Positions 24,104 to 31,675 of a DNA stretch of 64,000 nucleotides are shown here, one piece after another (the first letter of the stretch is position 1; each line of letters begins with the position of its first letter). The stretch spans positions 37,407 to 101,406 of the forward strand of contig NZ_JAGEOK010000038.1 in the NCBI RefSeq assembly GCF_017573545.1. The letters run 5' to 3'. The translations under genes were made by a program, and so were the position numbers. This DNA is from Actinomadura nitritigenes (GTDB lineage Bacteria > Actinomycetota > Actinomycetes > Streptosporangiales > Streptosporangiaceae). Under the pieces are notes generated by a model. The model saw nothing but the letters and a program-made list of their open reading frames with translations, ran no database searches and was not told the origin of the DNA.

Positions 24104-24988
24104 ATGACCGCCATCGCGGCACCCCGGTCCCTGCGCAGCCGCTACGCCGCCGACCTCGGCCTCGCGGCGCTGGCGCCCGCGAGCTGGGGCACCACCTACG
24201 TCGTCACCACCACGCTGCTGCCCGACGGCCGCCCCCTGCTGGCCGCCACGATGCGCGCGCTGCCCGCCGGGCTGGTGCTCCTCGCCGCCAACCGCCGCCT
24301 CCCGAAGGGGTCCTGGTGGTGGAAGTCCGCCGTCCTCGGCGTCCTCAACTTCGGCGCGTTCTTCCCGCTGATCTTCTTCGCCGCGTACCGGCTGCCCGGC
24401 GGTGTCGCCGCCACCATCGGCTCCGTCCAGCCGCTGGTCGTCGCGGTGCTGTCGGTGCTCGTCCTGCACGCCAGCCCCGCCCGCGCCGTGCTGTACTCGG
24501 CGATCGCCGGCACCGGCGGCGTCGCGCTGCTGACCCTGACCGGCGACGCCCGCCTCGACCCGCTCGGCATCGGCGCCATGCTCACCGCCACCTCGCTGAT
24601 GGCCACGGCGATCGTGCTCGCCAAGAAGTGGGGGCGGCCCGAGTCCCCGATCGTCATGACGGGCTGGCAGCTCACCGTCGGCGGGCTCGTCCTCGCCCCT
24701 CTCACGCTCGCGGTCGAAGGCGTCCCCACGTCGCTGACCGGGCAGAACGTCCTCGGCTTCCTCTACCTCGGCATCGTCGGGACCGCGATCGCCTACGCGC
24801 TGTGGTTCCGCGGCATCGACCGGCTGCCGCCCACCTCGGTCTCCCTGCTCGGCCTCACCAACCCGATGGTCGCGACCCTCGCCGGCCTGGTGATCCTCGG
24901 CCAGACCCTCACCGGCTGGCAGGTCGTCGGGTTCACCGTCGCCCTCGGCGCCCTCGTCGCCGGCCAGGCCCTCAACCGCCGGTCATGA
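24104..24988 (+). CDS. EamA/DMT-family transporter
   Basis: A 294-residue drug/metabolite transporter of the EamA family with ten hydrophobic helices in two five-helix repeats. The first repeat begins ADLGLAALAPASWGTTYVVT and the second LDPLGIGAMLTATSLMATAI; FLYLGIVGTAIAYALWFRGI is a typical ninth-to-tenth segment. It exports or imports amino acids or related small molecules; the substrate is unknown. ATG at 24104 follows AAGGGTGATCC. Its stop overlaps by six bases the stop of the convergent sigma gene (shared TCATGA). The promoter carries two copies of a TCTCAACGTT operator. Confidence 0.9.
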   Translation: MTAIAAPRSLRSRYAADLGLAALAPASWGTTYVVTTTLLPDGRPLLAATMRALPAGLVLLAANRRLPKGSWWWKSAVLGVLNFGAFFPLIFFAAYRLPGGVAATIGSVQPLVVAVLSVLVLHASPARAVLYSAIAGTGGVALLTLTGDARLDPLGIGAMLTATSLMATAIVLAKKWGRPESPIVMTGWQLTVGGLVLAPLTLAVEGVPTSLTGQNVLGFLYLGIVGTAIAYALWFRGIDRLPPTSVSLLGLTNPMVATLAGLVILGQTLTGWQVVGFTVALGALVAGQALNRRS

Positions 24989-26167
24989 CCCGCTCCGGGC
25001 GCCCTGCCGCACGCTGAGGCGCCGCCGCTCCAGGAACGCGATCTCAAGCTCGTCCTGTGTGCGCGCGAGCGCCTCACCGTAGGCCGCGGCGGCCTCCGCA
25101 TTCCGCCCCGACCTCCGCAGCAGATCCGCACGGATCGCATGGAACAGGTAATAGCGGTTCAGATCCAGCCCCTCGACCAGCGCGAGCGCCGCGTCCACCC
25201 CCTCGACCTCCGCCACCGCGACCGCCCGGTTCAGCGCCACCACCGGGCTCGGTGCCACCGCCATCAGCTGGTCGTACAGCGCGAGCACCTGCCGCCAGTC
25301 CGTCGGCGGACGGCTGTGCACCGCGTTGATCGCCGCCTGGATCTGGTACGGCCCCGGACGGTTCCGCCGCAGGCACCACCGCACCAGCTCCCGGCCCTCT
25401 TCCGCCATCGCCCCGTCCCACGACTCCGGATCCTGGTCGGCGAGCAGCACCAGCTCGCCGTCCCGCACCCGCGCCGCACGCCGCGACTCCACCAGCAGCA
25501 TCAGCGCCAGCAGCCCGCGCACCTCCGGCTCGTCCGGCATCAGCTCCAGCAGCACCCGGCCCAGCCGGATCGCCTCCGCCGCCGTCCCCTCCCGCCGGTA
25601 CCCCTCGTTGAACACCAGGTAGACCACCGCCAGGACCCCCGCCAGCCGCCGCGGAAGGTCCTCGGCCGCCGGCACCCGGTACGGGATCCGCGCATCCCGA
25701 ATCTTCGCCTTCGCCCGTACCAGCCGCTGCGCCATCGTCTTCTCCGGCACCAGGAATGCCCGCGCGACCTCCGCCGTCGACAGCCCGCCCACCATCCGCA
25801 ACGTCAACGCGACCCGCGTCGCCATCCCCAGCGCCGGATGGCAGCACGTGAACAGCAGCCGCAACCGGTCGTCCCCTATCGCCGGCTCCGCCTCCACCGG
25901 ACCGCTCAGCAGCGCCGCCTGCGCGTGCTTCCCCGGCCGCGCGCCCTCCCGCCGCAGCCGGTCGATCGCCCGGTTCCGCGCCGTCGTGATGATCCACCCC
26001 GCCGGGCTCGGCGGCGGACCGTCCACCGGCCAGCGCCGCACCGCCTCGGCGAACGCGTCCTGCACGGCCTCCTCCGCGACGTCCAGATCCCCGAACGCCC
26101 GGACCAGCACCGCCACCGCGCGTCCGTGCTCCTCCCGGAACGCCCGCTCGACGTCGTCAGCACTCAC
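24983..26167 (-). CDS. ECF42-type RNA polymerase sigma factor, second module
   Basis: A 394-residue paralogue-like ECF42 sigma factor. Sigma region 2 (FGDLDVAEEAVQDAFAEAVR, GWIITTARNRAIDRLRREGA) and region 4 (LSTAEVARAFLVPEKTMAQR) are followed by the family extension with YLVFNEGYRREG, GPYQIQAAINAVH, DWRQVLALYDQL and NRAVAVAEVEG. The start is GTG at 26167, overlapping the DGPF gene by 11 bases. It is the last gene of a three-gene operon, whereas in the first module the sigma gene is the middle one. The extension probably senses a signal directly or controls stability. Confidence 0.93.
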   Translation of the reverse strand: MSADDVERAFREEHGRAVAVLVRAFGDLDVAEEAVQDAFAEAVRRWPVDGPPPSPAGWIITTARNRAIDRLRREGARPGKHAQAALLSGPVEAEPAIGDDRLRLLFTCCHPALGMATRVALTLRMVGGLSTAEVARAFLVPEKTMAQRLVRAKAKIRDARIPYRVPAAEDLPRRLAGVLAVVYLVFNEGYRREGTAAEAIRLGRVLLELMPDEPEVRGLLALMLLVESRRAARVRDGELVLLADQDPESWDGAMAEEGRELVRWCLRRNRPGPYQIQAAINAVHSRPPTDWRQVLALYDQLMAVAPSPVVALNRAVAVAEVEGVDAALALVEGLDLNRYYLFHAIRADLLRRSGRNAEAAAAYGEALARTQDELEIAFLERRRLSVRQGARSGS

Positions 26168-26504
26168 CCTGGAAGGGTCGCACCTCCACCGGCAGCCCCG
26201 TCACCCGCGAATACCGCCCGGCCCACCACAGCGCCTCGTCCTGGCTCTCCATCTTGACGATGGTCAACCCGCCGACGTGCTCCTTGCTCTCGGTGTACGG
26301 CCCGTCCGTCGCGATCACGTCATCGCCCTCGACACGCACCACGGCGCTGTCGCCCGGCTCCTGCAGCGGGCAGCCGAACACCCACGCCTCCGAGAGCTCC
26401 AGCTCCCGCCGGATCTCGCCGAGCTGCGCCATCACCTTCTCCAGCTCCTCCGGCGGCGGCTTCTCGCCGACGGGCTGGATGATGTTGAACACGTACCGCT
26501 TCAT
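26157..26504 (-). CDS. YCII-related DGPF-type protein
   Basis: A 115-residue YCII-family protein, MKRYVFNIIQPVGEKPPPEE at the start, with DGPYTESKEHVGG in place of the usual DGPF motif (Phe to Tyr). ATG at 26504 has GGAGG upstream and overlaps the preceding DHFR-like gene by four bases (ATGA); its end overlaps the sigma gene. It is the middle member of the second ECF42 module. Function is unknown beyond the sigma-factor association. Confidence 0.87.
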   Translation of the reverse strand: MKRYVFNIIQPVGEKPPPEELEKVMAQLGEIRRELELSEAWVFGCPLQEPGDSAVVRVEGDDVIATDGPYTESKEHVGGLTIVKMESQDEALWWAGRYSRVTGLPVEVRPFQGEC

Positions 26505-27076
26505 GCGTCCTCCAGTTTCCGATAGGTCGCGATGACGACACCCGTCGTCGTCGTGACGGTGTTCACCAGCCGCAGATTCTCCGAGAATCCCGTGAACAAC
26601 CGCCGTCCCGTCCCCAGCACCACCGGATGGATCAGCAGCAGGTACACGTTCACGAGCCCCAGCCGCGCGAGCGATCGGACGAGCTCCCCGCTGCCGTGCA
26701 CCGTGAGCCCCTCCTCTCGCTCCTTGATCCCCGCGACCGCCTCCACGTCGTCCACGAGCACCGAGTTCTCCCACGGCAGCGGCTCCCGCAACGTCCGCGA
26801 CACGACGTACTTCCGCGTCCGGTTCAGGACCTCGGTGTACGGGTTGTCCTTCCGGGCGGGCCACACCTCGCGGAAGTCGTCGTACGTCCGCCGGCCGAGC
26901 AGGATCGCCCCGCCACCGCCCATCCGCTTGCCCATCTCGGAGGCCATGACCTCGTCATTCCCGGGAATCCCCCAACCACCGTGCGGGAACCCGTCCCGTT
27001 CGTCCTCGTCCGCCCGCGCCGGCGCCTGCATCACGCCGTCGAGCGTCACGTGCTCCACCACAGTCAGGTTCCCCAC
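26501..27076 (-). CDS. Dihydrofolate reductase family protein (RibD C-domain type)
   Basis: A 191-residue protein of the DHFR/RibD_C family. It starts GNLTVVEHVTLDGVMQAPAR, has GAILLGRRTYDDFREVWP as the nucleotide-binding region and VHGSGELVRSLARLGLVNVY plus HPVVLGTGRRLF as the later signatures. These are NADPH-dependent reductases of unknown substrate; they commonly accompany DGPF/ECF42 genes. The start is GTG at 27076 with GAGGAG 9 bases upstream. First gene of the operon DHFR-like, DGPF, sigma, driven from the TGTCGA promoter at 27126-27154. Confidence 0.9.
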   Translation of the reverse strand: MGNLTVVEHVTLDGVMQAPARADEDERDGFPHGGWGIPGNDEVMASEMGKRMGGGGAILLGRRTYDDFREVWPARKDNPYTEVLNRTRKYVVSRTLREPLPWENSVLVDDVEAVAGIKEREEGLTVHGSGELVRSLARLGLVNVYLLLIHPVVLGTGRRLFTGFSENLRLVNTVTTTTGVVIATYRKLEDA

Positions 27077-27125
27077 GAGCCGATCTCCTCACCTACGGCC
27101 GGCCCACCGCCGACCCCTCGCCCCC

Positions 27126-27154
27126 TATACGAAGACCGTCCCCCCGGATCGACA
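27126..27154 (-). promoter_or_regulatory. ECF42-type promoter of the second module
   Basis: On the minus strand: TGTCGA (27154-27149), a 17-base spacer, then CGTATA (27131-27126), about 50 bases before the GTG at 27076. The -35, the spacing and the leading CG of the -10 match the element at 17921-17948 in front of the other module. The remaining gap to 27492 (416 bases in all between genes) contains no further recognisable feature except the promoter region of the lipoprotein gene. Confidence 0.65.
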
Positions 27155-27492
27155 CCGACCCGGAAAATCTCCCCACTCCCGCGTCAGCCTCTCCGGCAGA
27201 TGGACTGGCCGCCGGATTCCCGCCGCACACGACCTCTCCGCGAAGCCCTCACCGCTCCGGTCGCACTCCGGCAAACCCGCCCACCATCGCGTCCCTTATC
27301 GGGCAATTCCGCCTGATATTGCGCTCCCATTCGCCCTCCCGCGTGGACGCCGGGAAACCACGGCTTCCGTGCTGGCGGGCCCGTGACACCACTCTCACCA
27401 AGGTAAACGCCAGGTTAACGCGCCACGTCGCATTACTGCCGCCAGGGGAAACGCACCCCGCCACGGAAAGTCCTACAAGCCAGGGAGCACAC

Positions 27493-27963
27493 ATGCGCAT
27501 CATCGCTTTCGCCGCCATCGCCGGTGCCGGCGTCCTCGGCCTCGCCGCCTGCGACCCCGCCGCGGGCACCACGCCCGAGACCCAGACCAGCGCGAAAGCC
27601 GCGGGCAAGACGTCCGGCAAGCCCAAGGCCGTACCGATCAAGCTCGTCGCCAAGCGCGCACACGCCTCCAAGTCCGTCCTGTCGGACGGAGGCGCCCTTT
27701 CATGCGTGAAGGTGACGGTCACCAACCAGACCAAGAAGTCCGTCGAGGTGAACCCGCTGTACTTCAGCATCACCGACTCCAAAGGCGTCAAGCACGCGGT
27801 GGACGAGGCGATGGGCGAGTACAACGGGGAGATCGATGCGACCACCCTCGCCCCTCACGAGAAGGCCGTCGGGCTGGTCTGCGGCAAGGGAAAATTCGTC
27901 CCGAAGATTCTCGCAATGACCAATCCGCTGTTCAACGAGGCCGCCCGAGCCGAAGTCGCCTGA
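27493..27963 (+). CDS. Secreted lipoprotein, DUF4352-like
   Basis: A 156-residue exported lipoprotein. The signal peptide MRIIAFAAIAGAGVLGLAAC ends with the lipobox L-A-A-C at residue 20. A short Lys/Ala/Thr linker precedes an immunoglobulin-like domain (CVKVTVTNQTKKSVEVNPLY, then FSITDSKGVKHAVDEAMGEY) resembling DUF4352/telokin-like extracellular domains; two Cys in this domain may pair. Function is unknown. ATG at 27493 has AGGGAG upstream. It is convergent with a LysR gene, with a strong hairpin between. Confidence 0.8.
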   Translation: MRIIAFAAIAGAGVLGLAACDPAAGTTPETQTSAKAAGKTSGKPKAVPIKLVAKRAHASKSVLSDGGALSCVKVTVTNQTKKSVEVNPLYFSITDSKGVKHAVDEAMGEYNGEIDATTLAPHEKAVGLVCGKGKFVPKILAMTNPLFNEAARAEVA

Positions 27964-27967
27964 CGGA

Positions 27968-27999
27968 CTCGCGCCCCGCCCCGCCGGGCGGGGCGCGAG
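27968..27999. terminator. Bidirectional hairpin terminator
   Basis: CTCGCGCCCCGCC (27968-27980), loop CCGCCG, GGCGGGGCGCGAG (27987-27999): perfect 13-bp stem five bases after the lipoprotein stop, facing the convergent LysR gene. Confidence 0.85.
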
Positions 28000-28039
28000 A
28001 CGAACGCCGGCGGCACCAGGAGATCTCGAACAGGCCGGC

Positions 28040-28969
28040 TCATGGCGCGGTCGTTGACGGCGCGGCTTCGTCGTGGGCTTGGACGTGGCGGAGGAACGCC
28101 TCGGCGAGAGCGGTCACGTGGCGGCGGTTCCAGATGAGGACGTGCGGCCGGTGGAGCGCAGGCCGGGTGAGGCGGATCGTCGTGAGGAAGGTGCCGGCAC
28201 GGGCGACGGCGGCCTCCGGTAGCAGGGCGACGGCGCGGCTGTGACGAAGCAGGTCGGTGAGCGTGTTGAGGTCGTTGGTCTCCGCCTGGACCCGAGGGGC
28301 GAAGCCGACCTCGGCGCAGGCCGTCTCCAAGGCCGCGCGCAGCCCGGTCCCGTGGGTGAGGGTGAGGAAGGGCTGGTCTTCGAGATCGGCGAGCGTGGCG
28401 GGAGGGGACTGGGCGAGCGGATGGCCGGGGGCCGCGGCCAGCACGAGGGGTTCGGTGCCGACGGTCTGGGACGCCAGCATGTGCGGGAGGTGCCGTCCGG
28501 CGGGCCCGGCCGGGAGCCGGTCGGCGGACAGGCTGATCAGTGCCGCGTCGAGGGCGCCCGAGGAGACGTCCTGGGTGAGGACCTCGGGGTCACCGGTCCG
28601 CAAGGTGAGACGGACCCGGGGGTGGCGGTGCTGGAAGTCGCCGAGGCGCGTGGTGAGCCACACCGGTGGGCACGGGACGGTGCCGACGGCGAGGCGTCCG
28701 GCGAGGTGGCCGTGCAGGGTCGCGATCGCGTCCCGCCCGGCCGCGGTGGCTTCGAGGGCCGCCCGGGCATGGGGAAGGAAGGCCTCGCCCACAGGGGTGA
28801 GCCGGATGGGGCGGTCGGAGCGGTCGAAGAGGCGGTGGCCCAGCTCGCGTTCGAGCTGAGCGATCTGCTGGCTGATGGCCGGCTGCGCCACATGGACGCG
28901 GGCGGCCGCCCGGGTGAAGCTCGACTCCTCGACGATCGCAACGAAGTAGGCGAGTTGCCGCAGCTCCAT
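28040..28969 (-). CDS. LysR family transcriptional regulator
   Basis: A 309-residue LysR regulator. The N-terminal helix-turn-helix is MELRQLAYFVAIVEESSFTR with RVHVAQPAISQQIAQLEREL; the effector domain follows from about residue 90. The start ATG at 28969 has AAGGAG 6 bases upstream. The gap to the divergent small membrane-protein gene contains TTATG-N6-CATAA, a LysR-type T-N11-A dyad, so self-control and control of that gene are likely. The ligand is unknown. Confidence 0.92.
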   Translation of the reverse strand: MELRQLAYFVAIVEESSFTRAAARVHVAQPAISQQIAQLERELGHRLFDRSDRPIRLTPVGEAFLPHARAALEATAAGRDAIATLHGHLAGRLAVGTVPCPPVWLTTRLGDFQHRHPRVRLTLRTGDPEVLTQDVSSGALDAALISLSADRLPAGPAGRHLPHMLASQTVGTEPLVLAAAPGHPLAQSPPATLADLEDQPFLTLTHGTGLRAALETACAEVGFAPRVQAETNDLNTLTDLLRHSRAVALLPEAAVARAGTFLTTIRLTRPALHRPHVLIWNRRHVTALAEAFLRHVQAHDEAAPSTTAP

Positions 28970-28978
28970 AAGTGCTCC

Positions 28979-28994
28979 TTATGTAACCCCATAA
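28979..28994. promoter_or_regulatory. LysR-type dyad operator
   Basis: TTATG (28979-28983), six bases, CATAA (28990-28994), ten bases upstream of the lysR start codon. It is a short interrupted palindrome of the T-N11-A form recognised by LysR proteins. Confidence 0.5.
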
Positions 28995-29088
28995 CGTTCA
29001 TATCTTGGGCTTTTCGGGAGCCGATCGGCAAGATGGGCTGTGAGAGCGGCCGCCGGGCCGCTCACCGACCCGGACGGGAGCAGGTCCC

Positions 29089-29373
29089 ATGTCCAGAGAA
29101 CACCGCGACGAGGTACGGCGGCCGTCGACGGGAAGGCAGACGCTGTTGGTGTGGATCGCGGTGCTGCCCACCCTCACGGCCGTCCAGGTGGCTCTCGGAG
29201 CCGTCCTCGAAGGGCTTCCCGCGATAGTGCGGCCCATGATCGTCGCCACCGTCGTGGTGCCGATCGTGATGCTGCTGGTGATGCCGCGGCTGCTGCGGCT
29301 GAACGAGCGGTTCGGCGCCAGGCGGCCGGCACCGAACAAGCCCGAGCCCGACTCGACCCCCGGGGCGGCGTGA
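29089..29373 (+). CDS. Small two-helix membrane protein
   Basis: A 94-residue membrane protein with two transmembrane helices (TLLVWIAVLPTLTAVQVALG and IVRPMIVATVVVPIVMLLVM), a basic cytoplasmic N-terminus and a Pro-rich C-terminus. No family is recognised with confidence. ATG at 29089 has GGGAG upstream. It is divergent from the LysR gene and is its likely target. Confidence 0.68.
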   Translation: MSREHRDEVRRPSTGRQTLLVWIAVLPTLTAVQVALGAVLEGLPAIVRPMIVATVVVPIVMLLVMPRLLRLNERFGARRPAPNKPEPDSTPGAA

Positions 29374-29574
29374 ACTCCCGGAATCACCGGACACGGAAAT
29401 CCACCCCGGGACCTTTCCACCGCAGGTTTCCGCCGCTAGAGATCCTTCTCCCGAGATGAGCGATCGGACACTCCGCCGGACGCCGTCGCCCTGAACGTCA
29501 GCGACATGCGGGAGCAAATCTGGCCGCCAGCGTTCTCGGCTGATAAGCCCGCCTCTCGGCGGCATGTGCTCGAG

Positions 29575-30062
29575 TCATGGATGAGGGCGGTTGGAGGGTG
29601 GTCGCAGCGCGGTGATGAAGGAAGTCTTGGCGCTGGTACACGCCTGGCGGTCGTCCGGGCACCGGGCGGCGAGTTCGCGTTTGAGCCGGTTGTAGTCGGC
29701 GCGGGCACGGGAGTCGTTGCGCACAAGGTCACGGAAGGCCAGCCAGCGTTCCCACTGGGCATCATCGTGCTGAACGTCATCGCCGCACTGTTGCCGCGGG
29801 GTTACATCTTCCGTGGCGACAAAGGCGATCAGGGAGGGTCGCTGTTCGTCCTGGAGGACCGTCCGGCGCACAGAATCGCCCATGTTGCCGCGGCTGACAC
29901 CGGGAGCGAGCGCGACGGCTATGTCGAGGATGGGCTTGGCGCTCAGCCCGGGAACCGAGGTGGAGCCGACATGCTTAACCGCTATCGCCATCGACCCGAG
30001 CGCCTTTCCAGCTTGCTTGCAATCGACTCGAAAGCCGCAGACCACCGTGGGTCACTGAGTTT
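29575..30062 (-). pseudogene. GrpB-family (UPF0157) pseudogene with internal inversion
   Basis: Minus-strand remnants of a GrpB-family gene appear in order. DPRWSAAFESIASKL (about 30053-30009) is out of frame with the following VKHVGSTSVPGLSAKPILDI, so a frameshift lies near 30000. After LAPGVSRG the expected middle of the protein is missing on this strand, but is found on the plus strand at 29776-29886 (GYIFRGDKGDQGGSLFVLED, then RPAHRIAHV). The minus strand resumes with VQHDDAQWERWLAFRDLVRN to the end, LKRELAARCPDD. Turning the 111-base block around restores a continuous GrpB frame. GrpB proteins are nucleotidyltransferase-fold proteins of poorly known role. The gene cannot make a normal product. 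Confidence 0.8.
29776..29886. other. 111-bp inverted segment inside the grpB pseudogene
   Basis: The plus strand here reads 37 codons, from VIAALLPRGYIFRGDKGD to LEDRPAHRIAHV, which is the central block of a GrpB protein whose two flanks lie on the minus strand. The length is a multiple of three, so both orientations stay open. The only repeat at the ends is a 3-base AAC/GTT pair, so no recombinase site is evident. Confidence 0.75.
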
Positions 30063-30134
30063 CCCACCTCAACTGACCGGCGCCCACGCAGCACGCTCCG
30101 AGCGCCGCCGTCCGTTGACTGGGAGGCAGAGACA

Positions 30135-30594
30135 CTGCGGCTTACGCACGCGGTGAAGAGGATCAAGGAGCAGCGGTCGGAAGACTCGCGTCGTGCTCAC
30201 TGAACTGAAGACGGCAAGCCACGGCGGGCCCTCGTGCTCACACCGGAGATTCTGGCCAAGCTCCGCAAGCTGCACTCCGACCAGGCCAGGGCTCGGCTCA
30301 CCTCGGCGAAGCGTGGCAGGACCACGGCCTGATCTTCCCGTCCGAGGTCGGCGCGCCTACCGACCGGACGCCTTTTTCACACTGCCAAGCGGGCGGGGCT
30401 CGGTCACTGGCATCCACATAGGCAGCGGAACTCGGGCGCCTCCCTGATGCCGGCGCAGGGGGCGCCGCTGCACGTGGTGTCGGAGACCTCCGGGGCATGC
30501 GGGCATCGCGATCACGAAGGACACGTCCGGGCATCTGGCCATGGACGACGAGCGAGCGGCGGCGGCCATGAGAGGCGCACTGTTCGGCGGCTGA
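30135..30594 (+). pseudogene. Decayed phage-type tyrosine integrase, C-terminal part
   Basis: Pieces of the C-terminal half of an actinobacterial tyrosine recombinase follow one another in different frames: LRLTHAVKRIKEQ, TRVVLTELKTA, RALVLTPEILAKLRKLHSDQ with ARARLTSA, AWQDHGLIFPSEVGAPTDRT, AKRAGLGHWHPH, RHSGASLMPAQGAPLHVVSE, ITKDTSGHLAMDDERAAAAM and RGALFGG before TGA at 30592-30594. At least four frameshifts separate them, and the catalytic H-x-L-R-H region is broken. It ends about 80 bases from the 3' end of tRNA-Thr, the usual position of an integrase in an element inserted at a tRNA gene. Confidence 0.8.
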
Positions 30595-30631
30595 ATCCCG
30601 TGGCTCCCACAATGGCTCCCACGGTGGCGCG

Positions 30632-30664
30632 AGAGGCCCCTTGCGAAGATCGCGAGGGGCCTCT
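30632..30664 (-). terminator. Terminator of tRNA-Thr
   Basis: AGAGGCCCCTTGCGA (30632-30646), loop AGA, TCGCGAGGGGCCTCT (30650-30664): a 15-bp stem with one G-U pair, 8 bases beyond the 3' end of the minus-strand tRNA. Confidence 0.8.
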
Positions 30665-30672
30665 GAGCTGGG

Positions 30673-30745
30673 AGCCGGCGAGGGGACTTGAACCCCTAAC
30701 CTTCTGTTTACAAGACAGATGCTCTGCCAATTGAGCTACGCCGGC
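30673..30745 (-). tRNA. tRNA-Thr (anticodon UGU)
   Basis: On the minus strand the acceptor arms GCCGGCG (30745-30739) and CGCCGGC (30680-30674) pair fully. The D arm (GCTCAATTGGCAGAGC), the anticodon stem TCTGT/ACAGA with loop CTTGTAA (anticodon TGT, reading ACA), and the T arm AGGGGTTCAAGTCCCCT are all present; the discriminator is T. CCA is not encoded. A transcription terminator follows. A broken integrase gene ends next to its 3' side. Confidence 0.96.
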
Positions 30746-30870
30746 GGGCTCGTCCCGCATCGTAGTCGACCGCGCGGGGGGTTCGCGCGGGGGTTTCGGG
30801 GCGGGCGGCGGTGTGATTTGCAGTGGTGAGCGGGCACAAGGGGGTGCAGCACTCTGGGAGGGGGCCCCAC

Positions 30871-31146
30871 GTGAGCATCACCGGGATCATCACCGCGATC
30901 GTCATCGGGGCGATCATCGGCGGGCTGGGGCGGTTGCTGCTGCCCGGGCGGCAGCCGATCGGCGTCGTGCTGACCGTGCTGATCGGGATCGTGGCGGCGC
31001 TCGTCGGGACCGCGATCGCGCAGAAGACCGGGGTCGCCACGACGAACGGGGTCGACTGGATCGAGCTGGTCTTCCAGGTCGGCCTGGCCGTGATCGGGGT
31101 CGCGGCCGTCGCCGCGTGGCGGCGGAACCGAGGGCGCACGAGATGA
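30871..31146 (+). CDS. GlsB/YeaQ/YmgE-type stress membrane protein
   Basis: A 91-residue protein with three hydrophobic segments, starting VSITGIITAIVIGAIIGGLG, then RLLLPGRQPIGVVLTVLIGI and a last helix VGLAVIGVAAVAAW. The Gly-rich pattern is that of the transglycosylase-associated/GlsB family of small inner-membrane proteins linked to envelope stress. The start is GTG at 30871, with GGGAGGGGG upstream; a farther upstream ATG adds non-conserved residues. Confidence 0.85.
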   Translation: MSITGIITAIVIGAIIGGLGRLLLPGRQPIGVVLTVLIGIVAALVGTAIAQKTGVATTNGVDWIELVFQVGLAVIGVAAVAAWRRNRGRTR

Positions 31147-31675
31147 GGCGGCGGGAGCCCAGGGCCCGGCGGGTGGGGGCGCCGCACGGGCGGTGTTCCG
31201 GGGTGGGCTGAGGAAGTCCTTCCTGCGGGTCAGGGGGCCAGTTCGCGGCGGCGCGCCAGGGGGCGTCGTAGGCGGCCGCGACTAGGGCGAAGAACTCGTC
31301 CGGGCGGCCCCCCGGCCTGGATTGGGGGCCGCTTCGACCATGCGGCGGGTCTGTCGGGGACGCGGGCATCGAGGTGTTCGGGGTGATGCTCGGCCGCGAG
31401 GTGGTCGGTCTCGACGGCGCGGAGGTGGCGTGGTCGGCCGGACGACCGTCCGCCCCGCCTGCTGCCGCGCCCGGACGATCCGCGCCTTCTGCGGCGGCGC
31501 ACCCGCGCGAACAGCGTCCCCGCTGGGTATCTCGGCGACGGGGTGAACGGCGCGTCGGCGCTGCGCCTTGTGGTGGTCGCCGCCAAGTGTGTCTGCCGGC
31601 GGGTCTTCGGCAGATGGCTGTGGCGTCCCTTGCCAGGCGCTGGACGCTGCGGTGAGCTGGAACGAGGAGGCGCGG
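31147..31675. other. Gap before the P450 gene, no confident gene
   Basis: About 530 bases. On the minus strand a short stretch reads DEFFALVAAAYDAPWRA (about 31305-31255), the kind of segment seen in actinobacterial plasmid/phage helix-turn-helix proteins, and other frames give AVHPVAEIPSG. These pieces are in conflicting frames and lack a start with a ribosome site, so at most this is a decayed gene. Nothing else is recognisable. Confidence 0.4.

Noticed and set aside
29506..30156. Plus-strand open frame of 216 codons over the grpB pseudogene
   Set aside because: Only the central 37 codons resemble a protein, and they belong to the inverted block of the minus-strand gene.
31230..31586. Possible minus-strand gene of 118 codons in the gap before the P450
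   Set aside because: Arg-rich, no start signal, and the few protein-like motifs (DEFFALVAAAY) are in a different frame; recorded only as a gap.
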